Shown here one piece after another: positions 19,886 through 29,290 of a stretch of DNA of 64,000 bases. Position 1 is the first letter of the stretch; each line of letters begins with the position of its first letter. Under the pieces are notes generated by a model. It did no database searches and was not told the DNA's origin. It saw only the letters and a list, made by a program, of their open reading frames with translations. This DNA is from Barthelona sp. PCE. Lineage: Eukaryota; Metamonada: BaSk clade. The position numbers were made by a program, and so were the translations under genes. Location: positions 1,674,001 through 1,738,000 of the forward strand of contig JAUFOR010000002.1 in NCBI GenBank assembly GCA_040285745.1, read 5' to 3'.

Positions 19886-21121
19886 TTACACAGAGAAATA
19901 TATGTCTTTAAAATTCTCCAAAGGAATGTTATTGCCGTCTGAACCTACGATAGGAATGTTGTTAACTCTCATTTCATCGATATAATTCTTTAAAAAGATT
20001 CTACCCTCAGGGTCAATCATCAGTTGATCTTGTGAAGAGACAGGTCTGTCGCAGTTCTGCGGGTGTATAATACTCTTATGTCTGAGACAAGGTAAAATAT
20101 TCTCGGATTTGATGCATTTGTTGAAGGTCTTACATGTCGGACATGAAACTCTGAAGCAACTTGATTCATTACACATGGTATCGTATGTAACACAGACTCC
20201 TGCAGTGACAACATGCTCAAGTGATGTGCTTTCCAAATCATACACTTCAATAAATACATTCCAGAAGGCTTCACGAAGATCCGTTTTAATCTCAATTTTT
20301 TCAATCTCTTGAATCAATGTATTCTTGAACGGCTCAATGCCCGTGTACAGCAGGGTGACACTGAGGGTACGCAACTGTTCAATGGTGTGTTTTGGTGCAC
20401 CTCTAATGTCACAAGTGACGTGATCACGTAAGTGCTCAATGAACGAGGCAATCAAATTAAAGTCACGCGGTGTCTCAATAAGCTGGGTTGCCATAGTCTT
20501 GAGTCCGCTGAGGAAAAGGTCAAATTTAAAGGAACGGTGTTTCTCTTCAATGACACTACGATGAACCTTGAACCAATCGACGGCGGGGGTTACGTTTCCA
20601 TTACTGAGTTCGTCACTGATGAGGATCGCATCTCTGAGCGGGGTGATCAGGCTTTCAGCAAAACCTGAATTGCGTAACTCTTCAGAACAGAATGAGTTGA
20701 AATTGTGCAAAATGGAGAGTGCATCCTTTGCAAAGCCTTCCCTGATGAGATAAGGGATGAGAAGGATGATTATGTAGTCGGAGAGACGCTCCTTAGGGTT
20801 AGATGCATCAAAGTGCTCGATAATTGATACTTGCTTCTGCACTGTTTCCATGAAATCATCCATGATTCCAATAAGCTCCTCATACTCGGGGATTACCTCC
20901 TCAAGAAGAGCTTGTACAATGTCTAGCTGGTCAGGATCCTGCATCAATTCTTCAATTTTTTGTAATTGGGCCAAGACTTTGCCAAATCGGTCAGAATGCT
21001 GTAAAGTATCAACAACGACTGAGGAGATGTTGAAAGTGGGAACAAAGTTATTCTCAAAGGATTTGGAACTGTTGGAAGGTGGGATCACATCTTTACGCTT
21101 AACTTGTTTTGTTCTTGCCAT
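19886..21121 (-). CDS. MAEA/Gid9 (Fyv10)-like subunit of the CTLH/GID ubiquitin ligase
   Basis: 411 residues, start MARTKQVKRKDVIPP. Helical N-terminal and central parts contain a CTLH-like stretch (IIILLIPYLIREGFAKDALSI, then NVTPAVDWFKVHRSVIEEKH). The C-terminal quarter is a degenerate RING: CPTCKTFNKCIKSENILPC, then HKSIIHPQNCDRPVSSQDQ, then MIDPEGRIFLKNYIDEM. This corresponds to the 'CPvC...Lp.aH...s.lvC..sg..m.e.npPm.lPnGyvy' region of MAEA/Gid9, one of two RING-like subunits of the CTLH/GID E3. The partner RMD5 is not in the window. Similarity is clear in the RING part and weaker elsewhere. Confidence 0.68.
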   Translation of the reverse strand: MARTKQVKRKDVIPPSNSSKSFENNFVPTFNISSVVVDTLQHSDRFGKVLAQLQKIEELMQDPDQLDIVQALLEEVIPEYEELIGIMDDFMETVQKQVSIIEHFDASNPKERLSDYIIILLIPYLIREGFAKDALSILHNFNSFCSEELRNSGFAESLITPLRDAILISDELSNGNVTPAVDWFKVHRSVIEEKHRSFKFDLFLSGLKTMATQLIETPRDFNLIASFIEHLRDHVTCDIRGAPKHTIEQLRTLSVTLLYTGIEPFKNTLIQEIEKIEIKTDLREAFWNVFIEVYDLESTSLEHVVTAGVCVTYDTMCNESSCFRVSCPTCKTFNKCIKSENILPCLRHKSIIHPQNCDRPVSSQDQLMIDPEGRIFLKNYIDEMRVNNIPIVGSDGNNIPLENFKDIYFSV

Positions 21122-21487
21122 TTTTGACGGTGTAAACAGGTTGTTGGTAATTTAGAAAAGAGGATATAAGGAAAAACAAAAAAATTCTGTAAAAATTTGG
21201 ACTTTTTGCCTATTTTGTTGTGACAAAGGGTTAATCGTTGAGTTTATCAACAAAATAAGGTATGTTGGCGTCAATATATGTGCTGTTTGATTTTTGGTAC
21301 TTTATTACTATTTCAAAGGAATTATGGACATTAATGTTGGTTATAGTTATGCTACACTTTTTAAGAAGCATTCAGTTGTGTGCAGGATTGTCGAACAAAA
21401 TTAGCTTTGTTAAAAATTTTATCCACTCTTTAAGCTTGTTGGACATTTTCATTTGTTGTCTTCCTTATTCTATCATATAGTATATTC
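21122..21487. other. Intergenic region, 366 bp, with possible 5'UTR intron
   Basis: Divergent promoter region. GTATGT at 21260 and TCTATCATATAG ending at 21480, seven bases before the next ATG, could bound a 221-nt 5'UTR intron, but the acceptor lacks the usual branch A (TCTATC rather than TCTAAC). A 72-codon ORF at 21262 overlaps this segment and has no support as a gene. Confidence 0.35.
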
Positions 21488-22024
21488 ATGCAGCAACAAT
21501 TTTCTCTTTCAACTGTGTTTTCAACAGAACCTCAACCAATTCTGAAGCTAAAAGCTGATGGAACAGTTTACATTGATGAGAACAACGAACTTACCATATA
21601 TCGTCTTGACCCGGTTTCTGGAAGTACTATTGTGACTACTGGGCCGATAAGCACATTTTTTTATGATCCTGTTCCTGAACAAATCGAATACTTACCAATA
21701 GAGGATATTGACGAGGATATGCTGATGGATGAGATCATTAAAAACGATGAAATGTTTGAAAATGAAATGGAACACACATCATTTGAGGGTTATCAAAAGT
21801 TCTTACGAGAAAATCCTGAATTTAGTCTACCTAAAGGTTCATCAACAATTCCACACGGTAGTGAGGTTGAGGATACTTCTGCTAGCCTTCCAGTTGATGT
21901 ATCTCCTATTAAACGGGTACCAGGTGGAATTACTCTAATTTCCAGCAGTAAGAAGCCTGTGACAAGTCAGGGAACAGACTTTGTCAAATCAGGGCCGGGG
22001 GAATACAGTTTTGAAGATTGGTAA
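21488..22024 (+). CDS. Unrecognised acidic 178-residue protein
   Basis: Starts MQQQFSLSTVFSTEPQP. Acidic and probably largely disordered. LKLKADGTVYIDENNELTIYRL suggests a beta-hairpin, then a run of Asp/Glu (IEYLPIEDIDEDMLMDEI), and a tail ending GPGEYSFEDW. No family is recognised. Its stop codon ends at 22024, immediately next to the last base of the convergent VOC gene, so the two 3'UTRs must overlap. Confidence 0.65.
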   Translation: MQQQFSLSTVFSTEPQPILKLKADGTVYIDENNELTIYRLDPVSGSTIVTTGPISTFFYDPVPEQIEYLPIEDIDEDMLMDEIIKNDEMFENEMEHTSFEGYQKFLRENPEFSLPKGSSTIPHGSEVEDTSASLPVDVSPIKRVPGGITLISSSKKPVTSQGTDFVKSGPGEYSFEDW

Positions 22025-22504
22025 TTATTCTTCTTTACTATTTTGTTTGAGACATGATTTAGGATCGATGAAATCTTCACTATTAGGTCCTAATGGTTGT
22101 CCATAGCTGAATTCAGCAATGAAATTGGTACCAGGGATACGGATTCCTACGAGATAACCACTTGGCCAATCCATTAAACGTTTTTCCCACACTATGAGAT
22201 TTTTTTCTTTCCCCATCGTTTCAATTTCATCTACGCGTTCCAAAGAATCACACGCAAAGCCAATATGGGAGTAGTTGCGTGCTGATTGATCCTGTTGATG
22301 CTCTGCTTTTAAACCAGGCAATAAAACAAATATAAGGGATGTTTCTCTACCGCGTTCAGCAAGCCAATACACATTCGATCCCATTCCTGGACGGCTGTGA
22401 ACAACATCAACATTGGCAAAAGCCCTAAAAAAGTCGATTGTGGTATCGATACATGTAGTATGAATAGCTACATGCGTCATTGACGGAAAGTGATGTCCTT
22501 CCAT
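22025..22504 (-). CDS. VOC (glyoxalase/dioxygenase) superfamily protein
   Basis: 159 residues. The N-terminal beta-alpha-beta module starts MTHVAIHTTCIDTTIDFFRA, where H and later residues occupy metal-ligand positions of the vicinal-oxygen-chelate fold. A second module contains YSHIGFACDSLERVDEI, the usual 'h.gf.v.d.d.v' strand and helix. GIRIPGTNFIAEFSY gives the last Glu ligand position. This looks like a single-domain lactoylglutathione-lyase-type enzyme, but substrate cannot be inferred. Such proteins are common in bacteria, so transfer is possible. It ends flush with its convergent neighbour. Confidence 0.8.
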   Translation of the reverse strand: MEGHHFPSMTHVAIHTTCIDTTIDFFRAFANVDVVHSRPGMGSNVYWLAERGRETSLIFVLLPGLKAEHQQDQSARNYSHIGFACDSLERVDEIETMGKEKNLIVWEKRLMDWPSGYLVGIRIPGTNFIAEFSYGQPLGPNSEDFIDPKSCLKQNSKEE

Positions 22505-22802
22505 TTAGTTGGGGTATTAGTTAAAAAAAGGGTAAAAGGGGGAGAAAGGGAAGATTTTAAGAAAAATGAGATTTTTAGTTTTATTTTGTTCTTTTAGAGA
22601 CAAAATGCATATGGTTGCATGTGTTGTGTACAAAGGGATTGATAGTATATGCGGTATTATGAGCTATGTCCAAGTGATTTCAAGCAGCAGGCAATATTTT
22701 CTATTTACTCCTCTGCTTTCATTGAAGCTCTGGCAGTACTGCGTCCGGATCAGGACATCTTCAACCGAAAATAAACATGCTATCTTAAATTTAACCCTTA
22801 TT

Positions 22803-23443
22803 ATGTCGAATAGTAGCATTACCTTAGTTTGTGTTGGTGACGGCGGTGTCGGAAAGACCGCTTTATTGTACGTTTACAGTAATGACTTATTTATTACAGA
22901 AGTATGATTATTTGAAGAAAATCGAAAAAAAAAATTTACCTTTAGTACAATGCAACAATTTTTGACAACTACCAGACACAAGTTTTAGTTGATAACCAAG
23001 TTTACATACTGGATTTGTGGGATACTGCAGGTCAAGAGTCCTATGATCGCCTTAGACCTTTGTCTTATCACAACGCTGACGTTATCTTGGTCTGTTTCTC
23101 TGTTGATAACCATGCATCATACGAAAATGTCCTTAATCGCTGGGCGGTCGAAATTAGACATCACGCTAGCAACTGTCAGATTGTTCTTGCTGCTACAAAG
23201 ATCGATCTGCGTACAGATAAGAAGGTTGTGGATGAATTGGCAGCTCAAGGTAAGGAATTGCTTACTTTTGAAGATGGTATGGCCATGAAGGAACGTATCA
23301 ACGCTGCAGCTTACGTTGAATGTAGTGCTTTGCAACAATTGGGTGTGAAGGCTGTATTTGATGAGTGCATTAGCCAAGCCTTAACATCTGATGATGAGGA
23401 TGAGGAAGAGGAGCAATCCGGTGGTATTTGCAATCTTCTCTAA
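22803..23443 (+). CDS. Rho-family small GTPase (spliced)
   Basis: join(22803..22901,22946..23443), 198 residues. P-loop GDGGVGKTALL, switch I TEYNATIFDNY (with the effector-loop Thr), switch II DTAGQESYDRLRPLSY, the base-recognition motif TKIDLR, then ECSAL, all in Rho order. The WxxEVRHHxxN-type block (WAVEIRHHASNCQ) is specific to Rho. The C-terminus CNLL is a CaaX box ending in Leu, a geranylgeranylation signal. The hypervariable tail before it is acidic (DDEDEEEEQ) instead of polybasic. Exon 1 ends at the conserved TE of switch I. The frame is also open upstream of 22803 for 79 codons (ATG at 22566), but that stretch has no Rho character, so the start was set at MSNSSITLVCVGDG. Confidence 0.93.
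22902..22945 (+). other. Intron in Rho GTPase gene (44 nt)
   Basis: Donor GTATGA, acceptor motif ATTTACCTTTAG, phase 0. The unspliced frame stops at once (GTA TGA). Splicing joins ...LFITE to YNATIFDNY, which restores switch I exactly. Confidence 0.95.
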
Positions 23444-23680
23444 TCTGTGTATTCAAATTCACAGCTTACCTCAATCAAAAGTTTGTCATTGTAAAAAGAA
23501 AACCAGTTTATGTAGTATATTTGGAATTGTGGTATTTATTCAATATGTGTTGTTCTATGGGGGATAATATATGCAACATAAACAACATTTCATGCTCTTA
23601 AAGAATATTTAACGTTGTTTCATCTTTCTTTTCCTTTATTGGGCTGAGATTCGCTACTTTCCTTTGTTCAACCTTATAGT

Positions 23681-24838
23681 ATGGGTGAATTATTGTTAAT
23701 TGAAAAGTGTAACACTTTAGCTTCTGATAATGATTCTTTGAGAGCCGAGCTAATTGAGAGAGAGGAGCAGTTGAAAGAACTGCAAAAGACTCTCAGCATT
23801 CAAAAAACCAAGATGCAGGATAACCAAAAATTGCAGAGTTCAATAGCTAAACTGGAAAGTTCAAATAAGCATTGGAAGATATCATATTTTACGGCCAAGC
23901 GCAAACTGGACGCATCTGAGAAGCGAAGACTTGAATTGGAAGACGCTTTAGAGATATCCCCTATTGTACCATCTCCTAAGCAGGATACCGCACCTCAAAC
24001 ACCTCAAACACCTCAGACAGCACACTCACAACCCCAGACTCCTCTGTCCATTAAGGATTTGATGGATTCACCAGTAGTTCAGCAGAAGTTCAGTTATTTT
24101 CAATCTCAAATTGCACAATTAAGTAGATCTTTGACATCTAATCAGCTTGAAAAGAGGACTTTGCACGCCAAACTAAAGAGATCAGAAATGCAACAAGAAC
24201 AGTTTAAAGAGTCTCATATAGTTGAGGCCAACAACGTTGTTGTTGATTTTTTAGTAGATATCAGAAATCTGTTACAGTTAGTTGACGAAGCTAGGAGAGA
24301 GTACGACGAAATATTCGAAGCAATTGATATTGAAGGAGTTTTGGAGTACTTTAGGAGTTTCAGTTTGGAAAGTTTAAATCAAATACCCCCATCTTTTTAT
24401 TTAGATATTCGAAGGTTTAAACACATTGTACACTTTTTAGATGAATATGAACGATTAAATATGAAAGATTTAGATTATTTTTTTGAAAACGTTTTGCTTT
24501 CCAATTTAAATATTCATGAATCACACACATTAGTGCTCCTTACCCTCTACAACCAGTTTATCGCATTGCACAAGGAGTCAATAAGTTTCAGTCAGTATTT
24601 GTTTGAAGACGCTAATATTTTGACTGATATGTTGAATGGTGATAAATATGAGCTTGTTAGGAAGATGCACGATGTGTATTCAATGTTGAAGGATATGAAC
24701 GAACGAATGGGATACTACTCAAACAAACCAAAAATTCTAACTGAAGGTTTGATGGAACGAATTAAAACGTTACCAAATGAGTATTCAGTGTTGTTCATGC
24801 GTGTCCTGGACGATGTTTTGGCACAATTCGACTTTTAG
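23681..24838 (+). CDS. Unrecognised coiled-coil protein, 385 residues
   Basis: Residues 1-100 form a coiled coil (REEQLKELQKTLSIQKTKM). A Pro/Thr/Gln linker follows with repeated PQT (about 107-125). A second coiled coil spans about 135-190, then a helical C-terminal domain of about 200 residues (HIVEANNVVVDFLVDIRNLL to the end) that looks folded. Coiled coil plus helical bundle fits tethering-complex or cytoskeletal linker proteins, but no family is recognised. The next gene on the same strand, 79 bp on, is also helical and unassigned. Confidence 0.72.
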   Translation: MGELLLIEKCNTLASDNDSLRAELIEREEQLKELQKTLSIQKTKMQDNQKLQSSIAKLESSNKHWKISYFTAKRKLDASEKRRLELEDALEISPIVPSPKQDTAPQTPQTPQTAHSQPQTPLSIKDLMDSPVVQQKFSYFQSQIAQLSRSLTSNQLEKRTLHAKLKRSEMQQEQFKESHIVEANNVVVDFLVDIRNLLQLVDEARREYDEIFEAIDIEGVLEYFRSFSLESLNQIPPSFYLDIRRFKHIVHFLDEYERLNMKDLDYFFENVLLSNLNIHESHTLVLLTLYNQFIALHKESISFSQYLFEDANILTDMLNGDKYELVRKMHDVYSMLKDMNERMGYYSNKPKILTEGLMERIKTLPNEYSVLFMRVLDDVLAQFDF

Positions 24839-24917
24839 TCGTTCTAATTTGCACAATCAATAAATTTTTTTTGTTTTACAATTTTCTACTTTTTGCCAAA
24901 GCCAATAGTTGTTCGGT

Positions 24918-25856
24918 ATGGTCAACTCACAAGGAGGCTATCTTTGGGCAAAGTGTAAGGGATTTATTCGTCATTTTTTTATCCAAATGGCAAGCTTGCA
25001 GCCAGAAGGTGTACGGGGAGTTTTGGAAACAGCTGAAAGGAATATTGTTGATATACAACAAGCTTCAGAAGCTGAAAAGAGGAATTTTTTCTGCATTAGC
25101 ACAGAAATTGTGCGTTACGTTGAAGCGTTCATTGAACAGGCTAAATCAACTTATGGCGTCTCATTAATGGAATTACACTGCGCTGAGACACTCGATTTAC
25201 TTCTGGAATCATGCTGCACTTGCTGTTTTGATGTTAGTTCTTGCAACATTGATATTCTTCCCATAAAGGAGCAAGTTATTTTGATTTGTGGCAGCCATAT
25301 TGCATATGACGTTGTTTATAGGAGCATAGTATTTCTCAGCAATATCAAGGAAGTGCAAAGCAAGATGTTACCAGAGTCGATCGTTCTTGTAAGGGAATAT
25401 CGAAGGACATGTTTTTCAACTCTGTTTGAACGGTGTTCTCTTTATAACTATAGGCTCAATGTTAACCAGATAAAAGATGAAAATCCATTGGAATATTTAA
25501 TGAGAGCATTTGCAACGCAAGGTGTAACGACGGTTGATGAGAATGATTATTTTGGTGTGAATTGTACAATGCAGTTTCATATTACGGGTACAGATAAAGA
25601 AATGTTTGCCTGGGTGCAACGAAAAAAGAGCTACGGTAGTTATTTAGAGAAAGAATATGATATGCACACAGTTTCCAAGTTTTTATTTTATTGCATTGTT
25701 TTTGAGTTAAAACTATTATCTCATAATTCATTTCAAAAGTATATCCAGCATCTCATTGGAATGGATTTCTATCAAAATCATCCGCTTTTTAAGAGTGAGA
25801 CTCCTTTTACAGAGTCTATACTTAATTTTTTGCTATTCCACGGTGTTTGTGATTAA
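24918..25856 (+). CDS. Unrecognised 312-residue protein
   Basis: The first ATG is at 24918 (MVNSQGGYLWAKCKGFIRHF). The protein is alpha-helical with many Cys, notably LLESCCTCCFDVSSCN near residue 95. No signal peptide, TM or motif is recognised. Its TAA stop overlaps the stop of the convergent minus-strand gene (TTAA at 25853-25856). Confidence 0.65.
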   Translation: MVNSQGGYLWAKCKGFIRHFFIQMASLQPEGVRGVLETAERNIVDIQQASEAEKRNFFCISTEIVRYVEAFIEQAKSTYGVSLMELHCAETLDLLLESCCTCCFDVSSCNIDILPIKEQVILICGSHIAYDVVYRSIVFLSNIKEVQSKMLPESIVLVREYRRTCFSTLFERCSLYNYRLNVNQIKDENPLEYLMRAFATQGVTTVDENDYFGVNCTMQFHITGTDKEMFAWVQRKKSYGSYLEKEYDMHTVSKFLFYCIVFELKLLSHNSFQKYIQHLIGMDFYQNHPLFKSETPFTESILNFLLFHGVCD

Positions 25857-26836
25857 TATGAGTATTGTTTAACAGGGTCATAAGATTTCAACTCACTTTC
25901 CTTCACTTCTCTACCTTCAGCTCTGCGTAAAGATCGATGAACAGCTTCAGAAATATGAATTTCTTCAAATAAATAAGGAGAAAACGTTACAAAATCACCC
26001 ATACTCATGCTAATAACAGCACCACACTTTTTCTTCTCAACTAACCAGTTTAGTGCTAGATATCTACTCTTATCATTACTTTTTGTTATTGAAATTTTTC
26101 CAGTCATTCCAAAAGGGAGCAAAGAAGATCTTGGGATCTTTTCTTCCCGTAAATGTTGTAATAGATCTTTATCATAGTGTTCTACATTGCATTCTATGAA
26201 TGCTACATCAATCCTATTCTCAATCAATTCAAAGTCCTCAATTTCAAAAAAACAGCATCCCAAGTGAATAAAACCTGAATTATCTGTTTGATTCCTTTGT
26301 TTCATGTTCCTATATGCCATCAGTTTTGCATGTGTTTCAACGAGTAATTGTTTTCCTACTTCTTTTGTAGGTTTAGCAATTCCTTCATCATCCCAAGGAT
26401 AAAAAACTTTCGTCTCTGAAAAATTAATGTCTTCATCTTGATCAAAAGGTATGGGCGAGTGGAATGCTACAATATCAAAGTATCCTTCTAAAAATTGTAC
26501 TCGCTGCAGAATATTATCAAGACGTTCTGTTATGGTACTCCATTCAGTATTCCAGAAAAGATATGTGAATTTTAGGTCTTTCCTGTCCAATGTGACCATA
26601 TTTTCTTGCTCAAAAACAGCAATTACACCTGCAAAAACTTCATCAATATCTAAAATATTATTTTTAACTGATGATATTACAAAATGCCTCACACCAATCC
26701 TTAAACACTCAGTTAAGTATGCAATTAACTCGGAGTTAAGCTCAAACTTGCGAATTAATACAGAAATTTTTGGATATGCAAGTTTATCCAAATAATCAAG
26801 TAAAATTTTGTTGCCCTGTTCTTCAGTATCCTCCAT
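25853..26836 (-). CDS. Unrecognised protein, 327 residues
   Basis: The first ATG is at 26836 (MEDTEEQGNKILLDYLDK). The alternation of short strands and helices (for example HFVISSV, KFTYLFWNT, FDIVAFHSPIPFD, IDVAFIECNV, LLPFGMTGKISI, LNWLVEKKKCGAVISM) suggests a TIM-barrel-like fold such as aldo-keto reductases, but no catalytic tetrad could be picked out. The frame is open upstream of the ATG with a hydrophobic stretch, but without an ATG. No firm family. Confidence 0.62.
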   Translation of the reverse strand: MEDTEEQGNKILLDYLDKLAYPKISVLIRKFELNSELIAYLTECLRIGVRHFVISSVKNNILDIDEVFAGVIAVFEQENMVTLDRKDLKFTYLFWNTEWSTITERLDNILQRVQFLEGYFDIVAFHSPIPFDQDEDINFSETKVFYPWDDEGIAKPTKEVGKQLLVETHAKLMAYRNMKQRNQTDNSGFIHLGCCFFEIEDFELIENRIDVAFIECNVEHYDKDLLQHLREEKIPRSSLLPFGMTGKISITKSNDKSRYLALNWLVEKKKCGAVISMSMGDFVTFSPYLFEEIHISEAVHRSLRRAEGREVKESELKSYDPVKQYSY

Positions 26837-26976
26837 ATCCTGGGTTACCAAAAAAGAAAATAGTGAAAAGGAGAGAATAGACACTAACAACAAATGCAAT
26901 TTATTTCACTACGTTTATTACCATTCGTGGAAAAGCCACTGAATCCAATATTGACAAACCCCAATCAGCAAGATAT

Positions 26977-28188
26977 TCATACACGTGCCAGATCCCAATC
27001 ATCAAAATGATAGATTGAGGCCATTTTTCTGTATACATCTGTTGGACCAAAGCAGAAATCAGATGGATCATTTGTCACGTACAGCGTAATGTATTTAGGT
27101 GGTACAAAATCATAACTTGAATGAATAGCTTCTATATTAGCAAAAATCTTTTCATCTTCTGGATTCACAATTGATGAAGGACTTAAGATACTATTCTTTT
27201 GAAAATGAGATTGAACAAAGGTAGGGGTTAGTTTGATACTTGCACCAACTACTACAACAGGTACACTTTTTAATTCAGCAGAGGCACAAATATTCATAAC
27301 ACCACTGTTACTTAAAATTCCACCAGTACAATCGATAGCATGAGCACCAATGATGACCTTACTGATTTTTGACATTAGGATGTGTACACTGGCATCAGGA
27401 ACAAGAGTACAACCAATTTTCAACTCTCTTAAACGACATGCCATCAGTGATCCGGAGTTAGTTGGTGAAAGTTCAACGACAACCACATGGATATTACGCT
27501 CTGAGCAGGACTCAAGGAAACGTAATACTGTTTCTGAATGTCCTGCTGTCATAATAACGTCACCGTATGAAACTGTGGTATCACTTTTCTCAGCAATAGA
27601 ATCATATACAGACATTGAGAACTCACTATCTTGGCAAACAAGTTCGTCTTCTTTTACCTCGTTAAGGATTGATAGTAATTTGTTGGAAAGAGCACCAAAA
27701 CTCTCTTCATACTGTAAAACATCATTGTTTGTGCTGAATAGTTCCTTCTTGATGTTTGGAAGACTTCCACTCATATTTAAAGAAGATCCAATCGACACAT
27801 CTTTGCTCATATCAGTGTGAAGAAGATTCCTTATCCTGAATAGAAAATTCCGAACTACATTAGCAGGAATAACTTCTAAAGGCTGTGCCATTTCGAATTC
27901 GTGACCCATGCGCTTAATGTAAGCAACTAAGCTCTGCAAATCAAGTGCTGAGACCTTATTGGAAAAGTCTCCATCCTCTGTAATGACAAAAGGAAAAGAA
28001 TTACAGAATTCTCGCAAGACCCCCAAGGTTTGTTCGGACAATTTGGCCGTTGATACAGTAGTTCTTCTTCTTAAGAAACAGAGAAATCTATCAACTGTAC
28101 TTTGAAAAGCCAAACGACGTTCTGCTCGATGGCTAATGTTGTTATTCGAAGATACGTCGAATAATCTCGATGTTACCGCGTTGTTCAT
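26977..28188 (-). CDS. Translation initiation factor eIF2B subunit beta
   Basis: 403 residues, start MNNAVTSRLFDVSSNNN. The N-terminal helical part (VDRFLCFLRRRTTVSTAKLS, then AQPLEVIPANVVRNFLFRIR) and the C-terminal Rossmann-like IF-2B fold (VIMTAGHSETVLRFLESCSE, then HVVVVELSPTNSG, then VSKVIIGAHAIDCTGGILSN-type sequence) are those of the eIF2B alpha/beta/delta family. The ending YDFVPPKYITLYVTN is characteristic of the beta subunit. It is part of the decameric exchange factor that reloads eIF2 with GTP and is inhibited by phosphorylated eIF2-alpha, whose gene is the divergent neighbour. Confidence 0.88.
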   Translation of the reverse strand: MNNAVTSRLFDVSSNNNISHRAERRLAFQSTVDRFLCFLRRRTTVSTAKLSEQTLGVLREFCNSFPFVITEDGDFSNKVSALDLQSLVAYIKRMGHEFEMAQPLEVIPANVVRNFLFRIRNLLHTDMSKDVSIGSSLNMSGSLPNIKKELFSTNNDVLQYEESFGALSNKLLSILNEVKEDELVCQDSEFSMSVYDSIAEKSDTTVSYGDVIMTAGHSETVLRFLESCSERNIHVVVVELSPTNSGSLMACRLRELKIGCTLVPDASVHILMSKISKVIIGAHAIDCTGGILSNSGVMNICASAELKSVPVVVVGASIKLTPTFVQSHFQKNSILSPSSIVNPEDEKIFANIEAIHSSYDFVPPKYITLYVTNDPSDFCFGPTDVYRKMASIYHFDDWDLARV

Positions 28189-28270
28189 ACAAAATCAGTG
28201 TGTATGTACACGATTATACTTGAAAAAGGATAAAATTGACTATAGAGTCTTTATTTCACCCCCTTTCATA
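28189..28270. promoter_or_regulatory. Shared divergent promoter, eIF2B-beta / eIF2-alpha (82 bp)
   Basis: Only 82 bp separate the two start codons, so both promoters must fit or overlap here. The eIF2-alpha frame also stays open through this spacer (ATG at 28136), but the family start is clearly MSSVENCRFYS at 28271. No specific element is recognised. Confidence 0.5.
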
Positions 28271-29269
28271 ATGTCAAGTGTTGAGAATTGCAGATTTTAC
28301 AGCAAAGAGCTCCCGGAGGTTGATGATTTAGTCAAGGTTCGTGTTAAAAACCTTGAAGAATTTTCAGCAGTTGTTGAGCTTATCGAATATGCTAATATCG
28401 AAGCTTATTTAACTTTCAGCGAAGTTTCTAGCAGGCGTATCCGTTCATTAGCTAAACATATTCGTGTTAACAAGGATTACGTTTGTTCAGTTGTTCGTAT
28501 TGATGTTGAGAAGCAATATATTGATGTTTCTCGTAAGCGTGTACGTCAGGAAGACAGTAATTTGTTTGAAAAGAAGTTCCAAAGAGCTAAGGCAACAAAC
28601 AGTCTTATGCATACAGTTTCTCGTAACTGTGGTATCCCATTAACAGAGCTGTACGAGAAAATTGTTTGGCCCCTCAACAATCGTTGTAAGGTACTTAACG
28701 AATATGCATACGAGTTAAACTTAGAAAGCATCAGCACATATGAAATCCTTTCCTTCTTGTATGTTGATAGCAGTGAGCTTGATGCCTTAGAGGATGTACC
28801 CGAGGGTGTCAAGGAGGATCTTCTGCGTCTTTCCGCCAAACACTACGAGCGTAAAGAGAAGCTGCAAGCAAACTTTAAGGTTGAATCCAATAAGAGCAAT
28901 GCCGTCGTTTTAATCAGGGAATCAATGCTCCAGGCTTACCATGACATCAACAAGGAGCTACACGATCACCTGGAAATCCCACAGGAACAACGCGAGATTT
29001 TGATGGACACTGAAAGCGATCACGAAAACGTCATCGATGTTCGTGTCATTGCTCCTCCAGTGTACAGTGCCACTCTTACAGTGACAGACATCGAACTTGG
29101 TCTTGCGATGCTGAACAAGTTTCTTGCACGTGTCACCGAGATTATGGGAGAAAATGGTAACGTTGAGATTGAGCATCAGCCTACTTCTCAATCGATTAAC
29201 GATATTGAGGCTTTTACTAACAGGTTGAAGTGTATCGTTGCCAAGATGGAGGAAGATAAGGTAGAATAA
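28271..29269 (+). CDS. Translation initiation factor eIF2 subunit alpha
   Basis: 332 residues. The start MSSVENCRFYSKELPEVDD matches the family beginning (CRFY...PEV.D.V). The S1/OB domain (about 15-90) contains IEYANIEAYLTFSEVSSRRI. The first Ser of VSSRRIRS (residue 53) aligns with the regulatory Ser51; the usual Arg after it is a second Ser. A helical domain (about 95-185) and the C-terminal alpha-beta domain follow. This subunit carries initiator tRNA with eIF2 beta/gamma and is the target of stress kinases. Confidence 0.94.
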   Translation: MSSVENCRFYSKELPEVDDLVKVRVKNLEEFSAVVELIEYANIEAYLTFSEVSSRRIRSLAKHIRVNKDYVCSVVRIDVEKQYIDVSRKRVRQEDSNLFEKKFQRAKATNSLMHTVSRNCGIPLTELYEKIVWPLNNRCKVLNEYAYELNLESISTYEILSFLYVDSSELDALEDVPEGVKEDLLRLSAKHYERKEKLQANFKVESNKSNAVVLIRESMLQAYHDINKELHDHLEIPQEQREILMDTESDHENVIDVRVIAPPVYSATLTVTDIELGLAMLNKFLARVTEIMGENGNVEIEHQPTSQSINDIEAFTNRLKCIVAKMEEDKVE

Positions 29270-29290
29270 ATCAAAATGAATTAAAAGAAA

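Noticed and set aside
21262-21480. 72-codon hydrophobic ORF
   Set aside because: AT-rich composition gives chance hydrophobic ORFs; it overlaps a possible 5'UTR intron and has no domain.
22566-22802. 79-codon N-terminal extension of the Rho GTPase
   Set aside because: In frame and starting with ATG, but family members start just before the P-loop and the stretch has no conserved feature; likely 5'UTR.
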